Shown here in pieces: positions 1-7,645 of a stretch of 34,420 nt of DNA. The notes under the pieces were generated by a model. It was not told where the DNA came from and made no database searches. It was given only the letters and a program-made list of their open reading frames with translations. Each line of letters starts with the position of its first letter. Position 1 is the stretch's first letter. Source of the DNA: Ruminococcaceae bacterium UBA1417 (GTDB taxonomy: Bacteria > Bacillota > Clostridia > Oscillospirales > Acutalibacteraceae); the NCBI GenBank assembly GCA_002305575.1, contig DBPP01000018.1:47488-81907 (forward strand), in the 5' to 3' direction. The translations under genes were made by a program, and so were the position numbers.

Positions 1-204
1 CCCGCCGGGAGCGCCCTGAGCGCGCGACCTGCGCAGCCGTTTCCTCCCTACACGAGCCTGTGCAAGCACAGGCGACCCCGCGGACGCTCGCCGCGGGCCA
101 TGCCCGCCGGGAGCGCCCTGAGCACGCGACCCGCGCAGCCGTTTCCTCCCTACACAAGCCTGTGCAAGCACAGGCGACCCCGCGGACAATCGGCGCGGGC
201 CGTG
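1..204. repeat. Two tandem copies of a 102-bp non-coding repeat
   Basis: Unit 1 covers 1-102 and unit 2 covers 103-204; they differ at 7 positions by eye. A third unit may begin at 205 (six matching bases) just before the lepA stop codon. Each unit holds a perfect 18-nt palindrome-like hairpin (56-73 and 158-175) and a second GC hairpin (77-97; 179-199, with one lost pair). Read on the minus strand, the direction of lepA, each unit also carries a strong Shine-Dalgarno-like GGGAGGAAA with no start codon behind it. The array reaches the window edge, so the copy number is unknown. The hairpins may help end or stabilise the lepA transcript, but that is inference. Confidence 0.85.
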
Positions 205-212
205 CCCGCCCG

Positions 213-2015
213 CTATTCGTCGAGCTTGAGAACAGCCATGAACGCCTCCTGCGGCACCTCGACGGTGCCCAGCTGACGCATGCGCTTCTTGCCTTCCTTC
301 TGCTTTTCGAGCAACTTCTTTTTGCGTGTGATATCGCCGCCGTAGCACTTCGCGAGCACGTCCTTGCGCAGGGCCTTGACGGTCTCGCGCGCGATGATCT
401 TGCCGCCGATGCACGCCTGCACCGGCACCTCGAAGAGCTGGCGCGGAATTTTGTCCCGCAGCTTTTCCACCATCTTGCGCGCGCGCGGATACGCCTTGTC
501 CGCGTGGATGATGAACGACAGCGCATCGACGATCTCGCCGTTGAGCATGATGTCGAGTTTCACGAGACTGCTCTTCTGGTAGCCCGTGAGCTCGTAGTCA
601 AACGACGCGTACCCGCGCGTGCGGGACTTGAGCGCGTCGAAGAAATCGTAAACAATCTCGTTGAGCGGCAGCTCGTAATGGATGTCGACGCGGTCGGTGT
701 CGAGGTATTTCATATCCTTAAACACGCCGCGGCGCTCCTGGCACAGCTCCATGATGTTGCCGACAAATTCGGTCGGCGAATAGATGTGCGCGTTCGTAAT
801 CGGCTCCTCCGCGAGCTGAATCTGGCTCGGGTCCGGATAATTCGTCGGGTTGTCGATCGACAGCATCGTGCCGTCCGTCTTCGTGATGTGGTAGACGACG
901 CTCGGCGCGGTCGTGATCAGATCGAGGTTATACTCGCGCTCCAGACGTTCCTGAATGATCTCCATGTGCAGCAGGCCGAGAAAGCCGCAGCGAAAACCAA
1001 AGCCGAGCGCCACCGAGGTCTCCGGCTCAAAGGTGAGCGAAGCGTCGTTGAGCTGCAGCTTTTCGAGCGCGTCGCGCAGGTCGGCATAATGCGCGCCATC
1101 CGCCGGATAAATGCCGCAGAACACCATCGGCTGCACCGCGCGATAACCCGGCAGCGCTTCCTGCGCAGGATTATCCACGCGCGTGATCGTGTCGCCGACG
1201 CGCGCCTCGCGCACGTTCTTGATCGACGCCGTGATGTAGCCGACCTGTCCCGCCGCAAGACAGTCCGACGGCTCGAGCGACGTTGCGCGCAGATAGCCGC
1301 ACTCGACGACCGAGAATTCGCTGCCAACCGCCATCATGCGGATCGTGTCGCCGGGATGCACGCTGCCCTCCTTGATGCGCACATAAGCGATGACGCCCTT
1401 GTACGCATCGTAGTAGGAGTCAAAGATCAGCGCCTGAAACGGCGCGTCGGGATCGCCCTCAGGCGCAGGGATGTCCGATACGATCTTTTCCATGACCGCC
1501 TTGATGTTGACGCCCGTCTTCGCGCTGATGCGCGGCGCGTCCTCGGCCGGAATGCCGATCACGTCCTCAATCTCCGCCGCCACGCGGTCCGGGTCCGCGG
1601 AAATCAGGTCGATCTTGTTGAGCACCGGCACAATCTCGAGGCCGGCGTCGACCGCGAGATACGTGTTCGCGAGCGTCTGCGCCTCGATGCCCTGCGACGC
1701 GTCGACGACGAGCACCGCGCCCTCGCACGCCGCGAGCGAGCGGGAAACCTCGTAGTTGAAGTCCACATGGCCCGGCGTGTCGATCAGGTTGAACGTGTAG
1801 TCCTCGCCGTCGTCGGCGTGGTAGACAAGCGTGACGGCATGCGCTTTGATCGTGATGCCGCGCTCGCGTTCAAGCTCCATGTTGTCGAGCAGCTGGTCCT
1901 CCATGTCGCGCAGCGCGACGGTCTGCGTCTGCTCGAGAATGCGGTCCGCCAGCGTGCTCTTGCCGTGGTCAATATGTGCAATGATGCTGAAATTCCGGAT
2001 TTTGCTCTGTTCCAA
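213..2015 (-). CDS. lepA: Elongation factor 4 (LepA), ribosome back-translocating GTPase
   Basis: This 600-aa protein matches the usual length of LepA/EF4, a translational GTPase that acts on stalled ribosomes. The GTPase motifs are in order: P-loop AHIDHGKST at residues 13-21, RERGITIKA (switch I), DTPGHVDF and NKIDL. The EF-G-like domains follow, then the LepA-specific C-terminal domain with GGDITRKKKLLEKQKEGKK. The start is a TTG at 2013-2015 giving MEQSKIRNF; an AGAGG lies about 10 nt upstream and the nearby ATG is out of frame. It is transcribed alone from a minus-strand promoter, divergent from rsmE. Its stop abuts the 102-bp repeat array. Confidence 0.97.
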   Translation of the reverse strand: MEQSKIRNFSIIAHIDHGKSTLADRILEQTQTVALRDMEDQLLDNMELERERGITIKAHAVTLVYHADDGEDYTFNLIDTPGHVDFNYEVSRSLAACEGAVLVVDASQGIEAQTLANTYLAVDAGLEIVPVLNKIDLISADPDRVAAEIEDVIGIPAEDAPRISAKTGVNIKAVMEKIVSDIPAPEGDPDAPFQALIFDSYYDAYKGVIAYVRIKEGSVHPGDTIRMMAVGSEFSVVECGYLRATSLEPSDCLAAGQVGYITASIKNVREARVGDTITRVDNPAQEALPGYRAVQPMVFCGIYPADGAHYADLRDALEKLQLNDASLTFEPETSVALGFGFRCGFLGLLHMEIIQERLEREYNLDLITTAPSVVYHITKTDGTMLSIDNPTNYPDPSQIQLAEEPITNAHIYSPTEFVGNIMELCQERRGVFKDMKYLDTDRVDIHYELPLNEIVYDFFDALKSRTRGYASFDYELTGYQKSSLVKLDIMLNGEIVDALSFIIHADKAYPRARKMVEKLRDKIPRQLFEVPVQACIGGKIIARETVKALRKDVLAKCYGGDITRKKKLLEKQKEGKKRMRQLGTVEVPQEAFMAVLKLDE

Positions 2016-2058
2016 TGTCTTTCATCCTCTGTGTGGATATTTCGAATCGATACTGTTT

Positions 2059-2087
2059 AGTATAGCATTTGCGCGCGATTTGCGCAA
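2059..2087 (-). promoter_or_regulatory. Predicted sigma-A promoter of lepA
   Basis: Reading the minus strand, TTGCGC (2087-2082) is followed after 17 nt by TATACT (2064-2059). Transcription would begin near 2052, giving a leader of about 35 nt before the TTG start of lepA. The core positions fit the sigma-A consensus well. Confidence 0.7.
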
Positions 2088-2107
2088 GATAAAAGTCCGC
2101 GCAGGGA

Positions 2108-2136
2108 TTGCGCCAAAGCCGCAAAACGTGTACAAT
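2108..2136 (+). promoter_or_regulatory. Predicted sigma-A promoter of rsmE
   Basis: TTGCGC at 2108-2113 and TACAAT at 2131-2136 are separated by 17 nt. Transcription would start near 2143, 60 nt before rsmE. It stands back to back with the lepA promoter, the two -35 boxes being 20 bp apart and identical in sequence. Confidence 0.7.
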
Positions 2137-2202
2137 AAGGGTGATTGCGGCGGCCTGCAGAACCTGGCAGACGCGCCGCGCCACAGGAAGGGGAAGGTTT
2201 TC

Positions 2203-2940
2203 ATGCCGAGATTTTTCACCACCGCCGTGCAGTGGGACGAAACGGCGCAGACGGGCGCCGCGGTGCTGGACGGCGAGGATGGCCGGCACATCGCCCGCGC
2301 GCTGCGGATGCGGCCGGGCGAAGCCGTCACGCTCTGTGACGGCGCGGGGTTTGACTTCGACGGTACGATCGAATCGATTGCAGGCGATACCGTGTCGGTG
2401 CGCATTTTGCAGAAAAAGAGAACTGTGAGCGAGCCCACGCTGCGCGTCACACTTTACCCCGGCATGCCGAAAGCCGACAAGCTCGAGCTTGTCGTGCAGA
2501 AGGCAACGGAACTCGGCGTCGCTGCCATCTGCCCCACGATGACGGCGCGCTGCGTCTCGCGCCCCGATGCGAAGGCCGCGCAGAAAAAGCAGGAGCGGCT
2601 CGGGCGCATTGCGCTCGAGGCCGCGAAGCAGAGCGGGCGCGGCGCCGTGCCCCGGGTGCTGCCGCTCACGGATTTCCGAGATGCGGTATGCAGCGCCAAG
2701 GGCGCGAAAATCCTCTTCTACGAGGGCGGCGGCGCGCCGCTTTCGACCTGCGTGCCTGCGGGCGAAACCGAAGTCTCGATTTTTATCGGTCCGGAGGGCG
2801 GCTTCGATGCAGAGGAGGTCGCGTTTGCCAGGGCGCACGGCGCGGTGGCGGCGACGCTCGGCCCGCGCATCCTGCGCACGGAAACCGCACCGCTCGCGGC
2901 GCTCGCCATTCTGATGTTTATGACGGGGAATATGGAATGA
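2203..2940 (+). CDS. rsmE: 16S rRNA (uracil-1498-N3)-methyltransferase RsmE
   Basis: This 245-aa SPOUT-class enzyme methylates U1498 of 16S rRNA with S-adenosylmethionine. Visible family features are the N-terminal PUA-like part (MPRFFTTAVQWD, then HIARALRMRPGEAVTLCDG), KADKLELVVQKATELGV in the middle, and the C-terminal knot motifs IGPEGGFDAEEV and LGPRILRTETAPLAAL. The ATG at 2203 has AGGAAGGGGAAGG a few bases upstream. The reading frame is open further upstream, but that part crosses the promoter and is not coding. The stop overlaps the start of the next gene by ATGA, which indicates translational coupling. Confidence 0.95.
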   Translation: MPRFFTTAVQWDETAQTGAAVLDGEDGRHIARALRMRPGEAVTLCDGAGFDFDGTIESIAGDTVSVRILQKKRTVSEPTLRVTLYPGMPKADKLELVVQKATELGVAAICPTMTARCVSRPDAKAAQKKQERLGRIALEAAKQSGRGAVPRVLPLTDFRDAVCSAKGAKILFYEGGGAPLSTCVPAGETEVSIFIGPEGGFDAEEVAFARAHGAVAATLGPRILRTETAPLAALAILMFMTGNME

Positions 2941-3659
2941 AAACGGTACTCATTACAGGCGCATCCGGCGAAATCGGCGCGGCGGTCGCCCGGCATTTTG
3001 CCGCTGCGGGCTATGGCGTCGCCCTGCACGGCGCCAGACATTTTGAAAACGCCGCGGCGCTCGCCGAAACGCTCCGGCAGGCAGGCCATACGGCCTGCGC
3101 AGTACAGGGCGACCTCGCCGACCCCGCCACGTGCGCGCGCGTCTGGGCCGAATCCGAGGCGGCGCTCGGGCATGTGGACGTGCTCGTCAACGGCGCCGGC
3201 GTTTCGCTCGTCGATTTTTTTGACGCGGTTTCCCCCGCCGCCTGGAACGCGCTCGTCGGCGCCAATCTCTCCTCAGCCATGTACCTTGCGCAGTGCGCCG
3301 CAAAGTCGATGATTCGCCGCAAGTCGGGTGCGATCGTCAACATTTCCTCGATCTGGGGCGTTTCGGGCGCCGCGATGGAGGTCGCATATTCGGCCGTGAA
3401 GGCCGGGATGCTCGGCCTGACGCGCGCGCTCGCACTGGAGCTTGCGCCGTCCGGCATCACGGTGAACGCCGTCGCGCCCGGGTACATCGACACGAAAATG
3501 AACGCCCACCTCAGCGACGCGGACAAGGCTGCGCTCTGCGCCGAGATTCCGCTCGGGCGCGCGGGCACACCCGCCGAGGTGGCCGCTGCCGTGCGCTTCC
3601 TCGCTGAAAGCCCGTACATCACAGGCGAAACGCTCGTCGTCTCCGGCGGGTGGCGCTGA
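2937..3659 (+). CDS. SDR-family NAD(P)H reductase, probable EF-P 5-aminopentanone reductase (YmfI-like)
   Basis: This 240-aa short-chain dehydrogenase/reductase shows the Rossmann motif TGASGEIG near the N-terminus, NGAG (usually NNAG), the catalytic Ser in ISSIWG and the YSAVK catalytic Tyr/Lys, with the usual PG motif in VAPGYIDTKM. The run SSIWGVSGAAMEVAYSAVKAG resembles the clostridial branch annotated as elongation factor P 5-aminopentanone reductase (Bacillus YmfI), which finishes the modification of EF-P. The alternative is a FabG-type 3-oxoacyl-ACP reductase, but no other fatty acid gene is nearby. The start overlaps the rsmE stop (ATGA). SDR membership is certain; the substrate is inferred. 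Confidence 0.8.
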   Translation: MKTVLITGASGEIGAAVARHFAAAGYGVALHGARHFENAAALAETLRQAGHTACAVQGDLADPATCARVWAESEAALGHVDVLVNGAGVSLVDFFDAVSPAAWNALVGANLSSAMYLAQCAAKSMIRRKSGAIVNISSIWGVSGAAMEVAYSAVKAGMLGLTRALALELAPSGITVNAVAPGYIDTKMNAHLSDADKAALCAEIPLGRAGTPAEVAAAVRFLAESPYITGETLVVSGGWR

Positions 3660-3763
3660 CGCATATTTGCCGCGCTTTTGCAAAGGCTAAATCCATCAAT
3701 AAACAGCCGGACAGGCGTTCCGGGCGATTCCGGGCCCCGCACCGGCGGGAAAGGATGAACACC

Positions 3764-3937
3764 ATGGATTTGAACAAGCTGGACAGCGCGGCGCGCGCCT
3801 TTTTTGACACGCTTACCCCGGCGATGAAGGAGTCGATCATGCAGACGGGCGCAAGCCTTACGACGAAGAACGACCTCGAACGCTTTCTGCAAAACACCCT
3901 GGCGGACGCCCAGAACGTGCAGGTCCACCTCGAATAA
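3764..3937 (+). CDS. Small hypothetical protein, 57 aa
   Basis: The protein begins MDLNKLDSAARAFF and has a helical, moderately acidic character (FFDTLTPAMKESIMQTGA, NDLERFLQNTLADAQ). I do not recognise its function. The ATG at 3764 is preferred because AAAGG lies 9 nt upstream; the alternative in-frame ATG at 3755 touches that site directly. It sits between the SDR gene and the 311-aa gene in the same direction, 104 nt after the former and 50 nt before the latter. It has no cysteines and no membrane segment. Confidence 0.7.
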   Translation: MDLNKLDSAARAFFDTLTPAMKESIMQTGASLTTKNDLERFLQNTLADAQNVQVHLE

Positions 3938-3987
3938 TCCACGCTACCCCACGCCGCTGCGGCGGCTTACATACAAAGGAGATTTCC

Positions 3988-4923
3988 ATGGAACCGAACC
4001 AATCGATCGACGCGCGCGCCTACGCGCTCGGTGTCTGCGACGCTTTCTGCGAGGTCGTGCGCGCCGGCGTGAAGCGCATTGCGCTGAGCCATCCGTTTAC
4101 GCAGGATGCGCTCGACACCGTGCTCGGCGCGGATTTCATCCGGGACTGCGCGGCCATCGCGGCCCGGTACGGCTGCGGTGCGCACCATCAGGCGGAGCCG
4201 CTGCTCACCGACCTGTTTCCCGTTTCGATGAACCGCGGCAAGCAGAACATCGTGTTTTACCGCGACCCGGCCGACCTCGAGGCCTTTTTGGCGATTTTCC
4301 GGGACAAACGCGCGCTGGTTGCATCCGGCGCGTACACGGGCGAAGCGCGGCGGGCCATCGCGGTGCGGTTTGGCCGGCTGCTCTCGTACAGCGAGGATGC
4401 GATCGACCGCCTGATCGCGCAGAACACCGAGCGGGAAGAGACCGCCCCGGCGGTCGGCGCCGCAGAGGAACCGGCCATTTCGGCGCCGCCATACAAATTT
4501 TATATTGCGGGACGGGCGCGGAACCGCGACAACATCCTGCGCATTTGCCGTCTGTTCGACGATTTGCACATCCCGCGCTACTGCTTCCTCGAAAATGAAG
4601 CGTCCCACCGGGAGGCGGGTCTGGACGCAGCGGACCCGCAGCTTGCAGACACGGTGGAAGCGCTCGACCTCGACCACCCGAGTGTGCGCGCGTTGTTCGA
4701 ACACGACCTGCGCGGGGAACGGGATTCGGAAAACTTCCTGCTTGTCCTGCCGGCCGGAAAATCCGCGCACATCGAGGCCGGCATCGCTTACGGGCTCGGC
4801 AAGCCGTGCTACGCCGTCGGCCCCTACGACAAAACGGATACGCTGTACCATATTTTTGAGAAAATCTTTCGGGACGAACGCGAATTGCAGGCTTTTTTAG
4901 CCGATTTCTCCCGATCGTGTTAG
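3988..4923 (+). CDS. Two-part protein with C-terminal nucleoside 2-deoxyribosyltransferase-like domain
   Basis: This 311-aa protein has an N-terminal region (about 1-150) that I cannot assign, containing ALGVCDAFCEVVRAGVKRIAL and FPVSMNRGKQNIVFY, followed by an Ala/Pro-rich linker (152-168). The C-terminal region (about 169-305) has the layout of the nucleoside 2-deoxyribosyltransferase-like superfamily: KFYIAGRARNRDNI (residues 170-183), and LLVLPAGKSAHIEAGIAYGLGKPC (251-274), where Glu263 occupies the place of the catalytic or ligand-binding acid in related folds. Substrates of such domains are nucleosides or NAD-like molecules, but nothing here fixes the reaction. AAAGGAG lies upstream of the ATG. 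It is followed 28 nt later by DAHP synthase. Confidence 0.75.
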   Translation: MEPNQSIDARAYALGVCDAFCEVVRAGVKRIALSHPFTQDALDTVLGADFIRDCAAIAARYGCGAHHQAEPLLTDLFPVSMNRGKQNIVFYRDPADLEAFLAIFRDKRALVASGAYTGEARRAIAVRFGRLLSYSEDAIDRLIAQNTEREETAPAVGAAEEPAISAPPYKFYIAGRARNRDNILRICRLFDDLHIPRYCFLENEASHREAGLDAADPQLADTVEALDLDHPSVRALFEHDLRGERDSENFLLVLPAGKSAHIEAGIAYGLGKPCYAVGPYDKTDTLYHIFEKIFRDERELQAFLADFSRSC

Positions 4924-4951
4924 CATTTACATACCCAAAGGAGTCTTTCCC

Positions 4952-5983
4952 ATGTCCATGACCATCCACAAAGCGTTGCCCAACCCGGCGGCACTCAAGG
5001 CCCAATTTCCGCTTTCCGAAGCCATCCGGCGCCTGAAGACCGCGCGCGACGCGGAGATCGCGGCGGTGTTCCGCGGCGAATCCGACAAATTCCTCGTGAT
5101 CATCGGCCCGTGCTCGGCCGACCACGAGGATACCGTGCTCGAGTACACCGGGCGGCTCGCGCGCATCCACGAGCAAGTGAAGGACAAGCTCATCTTGATC
5201 CCGCGCATCTACACGAACAAGCCCCGCACGACCGGCGAGGGCTACAAGGGCATGCTGCACCAGCCCGACCCCGACAAAGCGCCCGACCTGCTCGGCGGGA
5301 TCATCGCGATCCGCAAGCTGCACATGCGGGCGATCGAGGAAACCGGCCTCACCTGCGCCGACGAAATGCTCTATCCGGAAAACCGCAGCTACCTGGACGA
5401 CCTGCTCTCCTACGAGGCGATCGGCGCGCGCTCGGTGGAAAACCAGCAGCACCGCCTGACCGCAAGCGGCATGGACATCCCGGTCGGCATGAAGAACCCG
5501 ACTTCCGGCGACCTCGCCGTGATGATGAACTCGATCCGCGCCGCACAGACCGCGCACAACTTCATCTACCGCGGCTGCGACGTGACGACAACCGGCAACC
5601 CGCTCGCCCACGCGATCCTGCGCGGCGGCGTCGACAAATACGGCACGAACATCCCGAACTACCACTTCGAGGATCTGACCCGCCTGTGCGCGCTGTACGC
5701 GGAAAGCGGGCTGCAGAACCCCGCGTGCATCGTCGACGCAAACCACTCGAATTCCGGCAAGAAATACAAGGAGCAGATTCGCATCGTCAGCGAGGTGCTC
5801 CACAGCCGCACCCACAACGAGGGCGTGCGCACGCTCGTCAAGGGCGTGATGGTCGAAAGCTATCTGATCGAGGGCGCGCAGAAGATCAGCGACCACATGG
5901 TGCGCGGCCAGTCGATCACCGACCCGTGCCTTGGCTGGGCCGATACGGAAAAGCTGCTGTACATGATTGCGGACCGTGTCTGA
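4952..5983 (+). CDS. aroF: 3-deoxy-7-phosphoheptulonate synthase (class I, AroF/AroG type)
   Basis: This 343-aa enzyme condenses phosphoenolpyruvate with erythrose 4-phosphate, the first step of the shikimate pathway. It is of the E. coli AroFGH type. The metal and substrate residues are visible: GPCS with Cys54, KPRTTGEGYKG, GARSVENQ, GMKNPTSGD, DANHSNSGK with the metal His, ESYLIEGAQ and SITDPCLGW. The N-terminal extension found in feedback-controlled forms is present, so inhibition by an aromatic amino acid is plausible but unproven. The exact start is uncertain (ATG at 4952 or 4958); AAAGGAG at about 4937 fits 4952. No other shikimate genes are in the window. Confidence 0.95.
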   Translation: MSMTIHKALPNPAALKAQFPLSEAIRRLKTARDAEIAAVFRGESDKFLVIIGPCSADHEDTVLEYTGRLARIHEQVKDKLILIPRIYTNKPRTTGEGYKGMLHQPDPDKAPDLLGGIIAIRKLHMRAIEETGLTCADEMLYPENRSYLDDLLSYEAIGARSVENQQHRLTASGMDIPVGMKNPTSGDLAVMMNSIRAAQTAHNFIYRGCDVTTTGNPLAHAILRGGVDKYGTNIPNYHFEDLTRLCALYAESGLQNPACIVDANHSNSGKKYKEQIRIVSEVLHSRTHNEGVRTLVKGVMVESYLIEGAQKISDHMVRGQSITDPCLGWADTEKLLYMIADRV

Positions 5984-6013
5984 CCGGCCGCCGCACAGAA
6001 AGGAGAATTCCCC

Positions 6014-6544
6014 ATGAAGTTGTACGTTACGCGCCACGGTGAGACGCCGATGAACGCCGCGCACCGCGTCTGCGGCCGCACGGATCTGGACCTGACTGAA
6101 AAGGGCGTGCAGCAGGCGATTGAGGCCGGCAAAAGCCTTGCGGGCTGCGGTATCCGGCGCATCATTGCCTCGCCGATGGTCCGCGCCCAGCACACCGCCC
6201 GGCTGATCGCCCGGGAAATCGGCGTGGAAACGATTGAGACCGAGCCGCGGCTCATCGAGCAGGACTACGGCATCTATGAAAATACGGACTGGGACGGCGA
6301 GGCCTTCAACCGGAACAAGCGGCAGTTCGCCGTGCGTTACCCGGGCGGCGAATCGATGCTCGATCTGGCCGGGCGCCTCTACCCGCTGCTCAACGAACTG
6401 AAAGCGCAGGGCGGCGAGCCGACGCTGCTCGTGTGCCACGGCGGTATTTGCCGCATGATTCGCACATACTTCCTCGATGTACCGAACGAGGACTACGCCG
6501 CGTTCAAAATGACCAACTGCGGCGTTTTGGAGTTTGAGCTGTAA
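6014..6544 (+). CDS. Histidine phosphatase family protein (phosphoglycerate mutase-like)
   Basis: This 176-aa protein carries the RHGET motif at residues 7-11, a second catalytic His in LLVCHGGICR, and EQDYGIYENTDW, which fits the branch-2 acid region of the family. Such enzymes remove phosphate from small molecules through a phosphohistidine intermediate; related proteins include GpmB and CobC, and the substrate cannot be told from sequence. AAAGGAG precedes the ATG. It lies 30 nt after DAHP synthase and 26 nt before the CorA gene, so all three are probably cotranscribed. Confidence 0.9.
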   Translation: MKLYVTRHGETPMNAAHRVCGRTDLDLTEKGVQQAIEAGKSLAGCGIRRIIASPMVRAQHTARLIAREIGVETIETEPRLIEQDYGIYENTDWDGEAFNRNKRQFAVRYPGGESMLDLAGRLYPLLNELKAQGGEPTLLVCHGGICRMIRTYFLDVPNEDYAAFKMTNCGVLEFEL

Positions 6545-6570
6545 GCTTTTGGGAAAGGTCGTTACCGCAG

Positions 6571-7488
6571 ATGCAGTTTATTTTAAATGAGAAAGGGAGC
6601 GCCGCGCCGCCTGTTCCGGCCGGCATACCCTATGTGGAGGTCCTGACGCGGGCGGAATTTGACGCGCGTTACGGCGATCTTGTGCAGGATCCGCTGCTGA
6701 TGCGCAGCATGACGCACACGCAGCATTGTAAAGCCGACCTGTACCGGCGGTATGTGCTCGGCACGCTGCATGTACCGGATAAGCAGGATATTCTCCAGCG
6801 CGCCTGGGACTGCGGCTTTTATCTGGATCCCGTGCGTCTGCTCCTGGTGAGCGACGACCCGGAAGTGGAAGCCATGGTGCGCGATATCGAGCAGCGGCAG
6901 ATCACCGATTTGCACGCGCCGGCGCAGGCCCTTTTTGAATTTCTGGAAGCGATGATCCACGACGACGAGGATTTTACGGACGCTTATGAGGACCGGCTCG
7001 AAGCGCGGGAAGGCGAAATTCAGGAACGCGTGCAAAGGATTCCCCCGGATTTCGACCGCGGCCTGATGCGTGCAAGGCGGGAGCTGATGGTGCTCAGCCG
7101 CTTTTACAAGCAGCTCGCACAGATCGGCGACCAGTTCGCCGAATGCCCCAATGATCTGATCGACGCGGAATCGCTCCATCTGTTCCGCCTGTTTTCGCAC
7201 CGGGCCGAACGCCTGCACGCCGACGTTTCCGCGCTGCGGGAATACGCGCTGCAGATTCTGGACTTGTACCAGTCGAGAATCAGTGTCCGTCAGAATCGGA
7301 TTATCCAGATTTTGACGATTCTTTCCGCCGTCTTTATGCCGCTGACGCTGATCACCGGCTGGTACGGCATGAACTTTGCAAACATGCCTGCGCTGCGTTC
7401 GGCCTATGGGTATCCGGCCGTTTGCCTGCTTTCCATCGCTTTTATTGTGGTCGAATGGATTGTTTTCAAAAAGAAAAAATGGATGTAA
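6571..7488 (+). CDS. corA: CorA-family divalent metal ion transporter
   Basis: This 305-aa protein has a long cytoplasmic, helix-rich N-terminal part (DLHAPAQALFEFLEAMI through QNRIIQILTILSAVFM) and two C-terminal transmembrane helices. The defining YGMNF motif (GMN selectivity loop) lies between them. It ends in a basic tail (FKKKKWM), facing the cytoplasm as in CorA. Family members carry Mg2+, Co2+ or Ni2+ as pentamers. The ATG has AAAGG about 11 nt upstream. It is the last gene of the plus-strand run before the rubrerythrin promoter; I see no strong terminator between them. Confidence 0.93.
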   Translation: MQFILNEKGSAAPPVPAGIPYVEVLTRAEFDARYGDLVQDPLLMRSMTHTQHCKADLYRRYVLGTLHVPDKQDILQRAWDCGFYLDPVRLLLVSDDPEVEAMVRDIEQRQITDLHAPAQALFEFLEAMIHDDEDFTDAYEDRLEAREGEIQERVQRIPPDFDRGLMRARRELMVLSRFYKQLAQIGDQFAECPNDLIDAESLHLFRLFSHRAERLHADVSALREYALQILDLYQSRISVRQNRIIQILTILSAVFMPLTLITGWYGMNFANMPALRSAYGYPAVCLLSIAFIVVEWIVFKKKKWM

Positions 7489-7505
7489 AGCGCGCGGCGC
7501 CTCTT

Positions 7506-7534
7506 AAAATAAAATTAAGAATTATTTTTATTTT
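7506..7534. promoter_or_regulatory. AT-rich imperfect palindrome upstream of rubrerythrin, possible operator
   Basis: AAAATAAAA (7506-7514) and TTTTATTTT (7526-7534) form a perfect inverted repeat around an 11-nt centre, and 12 of 14 base pairs of the whole element match. Inside it, 7516-7530 resembles a PerR box (TAAGAATTATTTTTA against NTANAANNATTNTAN, mismatched at positions 2 and 14). It ends five bases before the -35 box of the rubrerythrin promoter. A role in peroxide control is inference. Confidence 0.4.
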
Positions 7535-7538
7535 TTAC

Positions 7539-7567
7539 TTGCTTTTTGCCCAGTTCCGGTATATAAT
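7539..7567 (+). promoter_or_regulatory. Predicted strong sigma-A promoter of rubrerythrin
   Basis: TTGCTT at 7539-7544 and a consensus TATAAT at 7562-7567 are 17 nt apart. The start would be near 7574, leaving a leader of about 70 nt. The leader contains a short direct repeat (CCGGTGCA twice, near 7582-7602) and ends in a strong AAGGAGG ribosome binding site. Confidence 0.8.
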
Positions 7568-7645
7568 GGAATCAACATACAGGCCGGTGCATAGACCGGT
7601 GCAAACCGATAAGACTAAGATTAAAAAGCAAGGAGGAAAACTGGC

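Noticed and set aside
60..2060. Long open frame (666 codons) on the plus strand opposite lepA
   Set aside because: It lies opposite lepA, is Arg/His/Ala-rich, matches no protein family and has no proper ribosome site; the GC-rich shadow of lepA explains it.
1831..2202. Upstream extension of rsmE
   Set aside because: It crosses the lepA start and both promoters and lacks family similarity; the ATG at 2203 has a clear ribosome site.
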